Source: an uncultured Eubacteriales bacterium (GTDB lineage Bacteria > Bacillota > Clostridia > Christensenellales > CAG-138). Taken from it: DNA of 9,026 bases. The stretch covers positions 1 through 9,026 of the forward strand of contig UQOG01000080.1 of the NCBI GenBank assembly GCA_900542615.1, in the 5' to 3' direction. Both the position numbers and the translations under genes were made by a program. This document shows, one piece after another, positions 6,704-9,026 of this stretch. The first letter of the stretch is position 1; each line of letters begins with the position of its first letter. The notes below the pieces were generated by a model, which saw only the letters and a list, made by a program, of their open reading frames with translations, made no database searches and had not been told where the DNA came from.

Positions 6704-6756
6704 GGCAGTGTTCTTTGGAGAGAAGAACGAATTTATGGTTTGGAGGGAAGTAATAC

Positions 6757-7227
6757 ATGAAAAAGAATCTCGCGTTTTTGATGTCGCTTCTTATGCTTTT
6801 GGTGATCGTAGCCGGCTGCGCCCAGCCTGCCGCCTCCGCGCCCAGCGAGGAAGCCACCGCCGACGTGCCCATGGCCTATATGACCGCGGACGAGCTGGAA
6901 GCGGTGCTGGGAACGGACGGCTATCTGGTGATGGATGTGCGCAAGGCTGCGGACTATGCCGCCGCCCACATCCCCGGCGCGGTATCCGTTGACATGGACG
7001 CCGCCGTCCAGGGGGACATCGAGGCTGGCACCGCCACCATGAAGGCCGCCATCGAGGGCGTGGACGACACCCTGGTGCTGGTATGCTATTCCGGCAAGAA
7101 GTACGCCCAGGCCAGCACCAACATCCTTTCCAGCCTGGGGTATGACACCAGCAAGGTCTTTACCCTCCAGGATGGCTTCAACAACTGGAGCGAGGTCAAG
7201 CCCGACCTGATCGAGACCGGGGAATAA
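6757..7227 (+). CDS. Rhodanese-domain lipoprotein (extracytoplasmic sulfurtransferase)
   Basis: This 156-aa protein has a lipoprotein signal (MKKNLAFLMS...), lipobox VAGC with Cys21 as the lipidated residue, and a short Ala/Ser/Pro/Glu linker to about 38. One rhodanese domain follows: VMDVRKAADYAAAHIPGA (58-75), active-site loop CYSGKKY with catalytic Cys110 (110-116), and DGFNNW (139-144) at the end. Rhodaneses carry sulfur as a persulfide on that Cys, which is present, so activity is expected on the outer face of the membrane. GGAGGG lies 9 nt before the ATG. It is transcribed away from the ABC operon from a shared intergenic region. E. coli YnjE, the rhodanese of the ynj cluster, is a larger multi-domain protein. 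A non-catalytic binding role cannot be excluded. Confidence 0.93.
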   Translation: MKKNLAFLMSLLMLLVIVAGCAQPAASAPSEEATADVPMAYMTADELEAVLGTDGYLVMDVRKAADYAAAHIPGAVSVDMDAAVQGDIEAGTATMKAAIEGVDDTLVLVCYSGKKYAQASTNILSSLGYDTSKVFTLQDGFNNWSEVKPDLIETGE

Positions 7228-7343
7228 GCGACCGCCTGGCAGGCTGGCCCGCAGCCCTGCGATCCTTTGGTGCAAATGGCGGGCCGGGAACGCGCTGCAA
7301 GGGCGCGCTGCCAGAGCCCTGGCCCAACGGCCTGTGAACCCTG
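7228..7343. other. Spacer after the rhodanese gene, nothing recognised
   Basis: These 116 GC-rich bases separate the rhodanese stop from its terminator. Short self-complementary segments occur, as expected at this GC content, but I see no coding frame with a ribosome site, no tRNA-like fold and no known RNA motif. Confidence 0.4.
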
Positions 7344-7370
7344 AAAAGCGGCTTTTACGCCGCTTTTTTT
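7344..7370 (+). terminator. Intrinsic terminator of the rhodanese gene
   Basis: GCGGC (7348-7352) pairs with GCCGC (7359-7363) around a 6-nt loop. The stem is flanked by A4 on the left and followed by T7 (7364-7370). The A4/T4 flanks lengthen the stem and also make it able to act in the opposite direction. It isolates the rhodanese gene from the MATE gene. Confidence 0.85.
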
Positions 7371-7457
7371 GATTGCCCGCGCTCCTGGGAACGGGCCGCA
7401 GCTTCCGTCCCGCCGCCCCGGCGGCAGCAAATCCCGTATTCCCTCCCGGCATAAGAT

Positions 7458-7486
7458 TTGATAGAATAATAAAATGGGATTAAACT
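7458..7486 (+). promoter_or_regulatory. Candidate promoter of the MATE gene
   Basis: TTGATA (7458-7463) and TAAACT (7481-7486) are separated by 17 nt, in the only AT-rich stretch between the terminator and the MATE gene. The -35 matches at five of six positions and the -10 at four. Transcription would start near 7493, giving a leader of about 108 nt. Confidence 0.5.
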
Positions 7487-7494
7487 TGTGTGCA

Positions 7495-7591
7495 GCATCC
7501 AGGGGGATGCGCCCCGTTTGCTCCCCGAGATCTTCATCCACCGGCGCGATATGGCCTTGCCGCGCCGGCCTTGCCCAACGGGCAAAGGAGG
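7495..7591 (+). promoter_or_regulatory. Structured 5' leader of the MATE gene
   Basis: Three stems can form in order. GCATCC/GGATGC is at 7495-7500 and 7505-7510. CCGGCGCG/CGCGCCGG is at 7541-7548 and 7561-7568 with a 12-nt loop. TTGCCC/GGGCAA is at 7571-7576 and 7580-7585 with loop AAC. The last stem overlaps the first bases of the ribosome site AAAGGAGG (7584-7591), so folding could limit translation. I do not recognise a known riboswitch; the hairpin loops do not fit guanidine-II (mini-ykkC). GC-rich DNA makes stems by chance, so the function is speculative. Confidence 0.35.
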
Positions 7592-7600
7592 CGAATCGCA

Positions 7601-8971
7601 TTGTCTCAGGCTATCCCCTCTCGATCGGATTTCTCCCAGGGCTCCATCTCCCAAGCCATCTTCCGCCAGGCCGGGCCCATGACCGTGGCCCTGCTGGTGA
7701 ATATGCTCTATAGCGTGGTGGACCGGATCTATCTGGGCCATATCCCCGACGAAGGCCGCCTGGCCCTTACCGGCATCGGCCTGGCCTTCCCCATCATCGC
7801 GGTGATCAGCGCCTTCCAGCGGCTCTGCTCGGACGGGGGCGCCCCCCTCTGCTCCATGGCCCGGGGCGCCGGCGACCTGGACCGGGCGGAAACCATCCAG
7901 GGCAACGCCTATACCCTCCTGCTGCTCTTCGCCCTGCTGCTCATCGCCCTGGGCTACGCCTTCAAGGCCCCCATCCTTTGGGCCACCGGCGCGGGCGAAG
8001 CCACCTTCCCCTACGCGGACGCATACCTGCGCATCTACCTGATCGGCACGGTATTCGTCCTGCCCAGCCTGGGCATGAACGCCTTTATCACAGGCCAGGG
8101 CTTCCCTACGGTGAGCATGATGACCGTATTGCTGGGGGCCGTGGTGAACATCCTGCTGGATCCCCTGTTCATCTTCGTATTCCATATGGGGGTCCAGGGC
8201 GCCGCCCTGGCTACGGTCATCGCCCAGTTCACCTCCTTCCTGTGGGTGCTGCTCTTCCTCACCAGCCACCGGGCCATCCTGCGGCTGCGCCTTAGCCGTA
8301 TGCGCCTGCAGCGCAACATCGTCCTGCCCATGCTGGGCCTGGGCCTCACGGGCTTTACCATGTCCGTTACCAACAGCGCCGTCGGCATGGTCTACAATGC
8401 CTCCCTCCAATCCCTGGGCGGCGACCTATACGTAGGCGTCATGACCGTGGTCAACTCCATCCGGGAGATCATCTATATGCCCGTATCCGGCCTCACCGCC
8501 GGCGCCCAGCCTGTGATCAGCTTCAACTACGGCGCCCGCTGCTACGGCCGCACCAAGGAGGCCATCCGCCTCTTTACCCGCTACAGCTTTATTTACGCCG
8601 GCGCTGTCTGGGCCCTGCTCATGTTGCTGCCCCGTGCCTTCATCAGCGTATTCAACGGGGACGCCGCCCTGCTGGAAGCCGGCGTGCCCGCCCTGCGGAT
8701 GTACTATTGCCTGTTCTTCTGCATGGCCTTCCAAATCGCGGGCCAACATACCTTCGTATCCGTAGGCCGCTCCCGCCAGGCCATCTTCTTTTCCCTCCTG
8801 CGCAAGGTGATCCTGGTAATCCCCCTGGTCTACCTCCTCCCCAGCCTGATCCCCCTGGGCGCTTTCGCCGTGTTCCTGGCGGAGCCCATCTCGGATCTCA
8901 TCGGCGGCACCGCCAGCTATCTGGCGGTGGATGTGGACACCGCCGCCAAGACCGTGACGTTTGCACTGTAA
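7601..8971 (+). CDS. MATE family multidrug/organic cation efflux transporter
   Basis: This 456-aa, roughly 12-helix antiporter of the MATE/MepA type would export drugs or metabolites using an Na+ or H+ gradient. The N-terminal half opens with IFRQAGPMTVALLVNMLYSVVDRIYLG, the usual first-helix pattern with Asp41. The second half repeats the fold (VYNASLQSLGGDLYVGVMTVVNSIREI, then PVISFNYGA). The start is TTG at 7601, because AAAGGAGG lies 9 nt upstream; the frame extends to a GTG at 7490, but that lies in the promoter region without a ribosome site. The end is odd: after AEPISDLIGGTASYL (about 427-441), where helix 12 should continue, the protein switches to AVDVDTAAKTVTFAL. This is polar and unlike MATE C-termini. 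It may be recombined or truncated, and helix 12 is probably incomplete. Substrate unknown. Confidence 0.9.
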   Translation: MSQAIPSRSDFSQGSISQAIFRQAGPMTVALLVNMLYSVVDRIYLGHIPDEGRLALTGIGLAFPIIAVISAFQRLCSDGGAPLCSMARGAGDLDRAETIQGNAYTLLLLFALLLIALGYAFKAPILWATGAGEATFPYADAYLRIYLIGTVFVLPSLGMNAFITGQGFPTVSMMTVLLGAVVNILLDPLFIFVFHMGVQGAALATVIAQFTSFLWVLLFLTSHRAILRLRLSRMRLQRNIVLPMLGLGLTGFTMSVTNSAVGMVYNASLQSLGGDLYVGVMTVVNSIREIIYMPVSGLTAGAQPVISFNYGARCYGRTKEAIRLFTRYSFIYAGAVWALLMLLPRAFISVFNGDAALLEAGVPALRMYYCLFFCMAFQIAGQHTFVSVGRSRQAIFFSLLRKVILVIPLVYLLPSLIPLGAFAVFLAEPISDLIGGTASYLAVDVDTAAKTVTFAL

Positions 8972-8982
8972 GGAGGGAGAGC

Positions 8983-9026
8983 ATGGCATATCACTTTGAA
9001 AACGTGAAGCTGGAGAAGGGGATGTA
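8983..9026 (+). CDS. Start of an unidentified protein, cut by the window end
   Basis: Fourteen codons are visible (MAYHFENVKLEKGM), with AGGAGG at 8971-8976 and an ideal 6-nt spacing to the ATG. The gene begins 11 nt after the preceding stop, so it is probably cotranscribed. The N-terminus is hydrophilic with no signal peptide. It vaguely recalls the start of capsid-type proteins of Clostridia prophages, but this is only an impression from memory and 14 residues cannot support it. Confidence 0.7.
   Translation, partial: MAYHFENVKLEKGM

Noticed and set aside
7569..7591. Guanidine-II (mini-ykkC) riboswitch before the MATE gene
   Set aside because: An ACGG is present, but it cannot form the required ACGR loop closed by the stem, and the twin hairpin is missing.
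7490..7600. Upstream GTG start for the MATE gene at 7490
   Set aside because: No ribosome site, it lies in the promoter region, and it would add a non-MATE Pro/Arg-rich stretch. The TTG at 7601 has AAAGGAGG at the right distance.
7355..8410. Minus-strand 351-codon open frame opposite the MATE gene
   Set aside because: Its product is rich in Gly, Gln, Asp and His, as antisense of membrane-protein codons is. It spans a terminator and promoter, and the MATE frame is unmistakable.
1..9026. CRISPR array, tRNA, rRNA, insertion sequence or transposase
   Set aside because: No spaced repeats, tRNA fold, rRNA-like sequence, transposase frame or terminal inverted repeats were seen on either strand.

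Overview
The window is GC-rich bacterial DNA with dense gene packing, AGGAGG-type ribosome sites, one well-supported TTG start and two lipoprotein signals. This suggests a high-GC member of the Clostridia (Bacillota, perhaps a gut Oscillospiraceae-like lineage). The taxonomy is inference from sequence style only.

Layout. Positions 1-102 hold two strong hairpins, probably terminators. From about 6560 down to 103 the minus strand carries one compact eight-gene operon. In transcription order it encodes two TVP38/TMEM64 (VTT-domain) membrane proteins, a protein with two CCG cysteine-rich domains (HdrB-like), a CDP-alcohol phosphatidyltransferase, a substrate-binding lipoprotein, two ABC permeases and an ABC ATPase. 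Five of these genes are chained by four consecutive 4-bp ATGA stop/start overlaps. The operon has a near-consensus promoter (6572-6601) whose spacer is filled by a perfect inverted repeat, a likely operator. Diverging from it, with its own promoter (6675-6703), is a small single-domain rhodanese lipoprotein (6757-7227) followed by a good intrinsic terminator (7344-7370). A MATE-family transporter follows on the plus strand (7601-8971) behind a hairpin-rich leader. The window ends in the first 14 codons of another plus-strand gene.

The parts list closely matches the uncharacterised Escherichia coli cluster ydjXYZ-ynjABCDEF: two TVP38 proteins, an Fe-S protein, an ABC importer YnjBCD, a rhodanese (YnjE) and a CDP-alcohol phosphatidyltransferase (YnjF). 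The differences are a rearranged order, a split permease, a CCG-domain protein where E. coli has the ferredoxin-type YdjY, no YnjA, and a divergent membrane-anchored rhodanese. Recurrence of the same families in such distant genomes suggests one functional system. It would combine import of an unknown ligand, sulfur/thiol chemistry on both sides of the membrane, and synthesis or movement of a lipid. No substrate can be read from the sequence.

The last ~15 residues of the MATE protein do not look like a MATE C-terminus, and the next ORF has its own strong ribosome site. This may be a recombination or element boundary near 8924.
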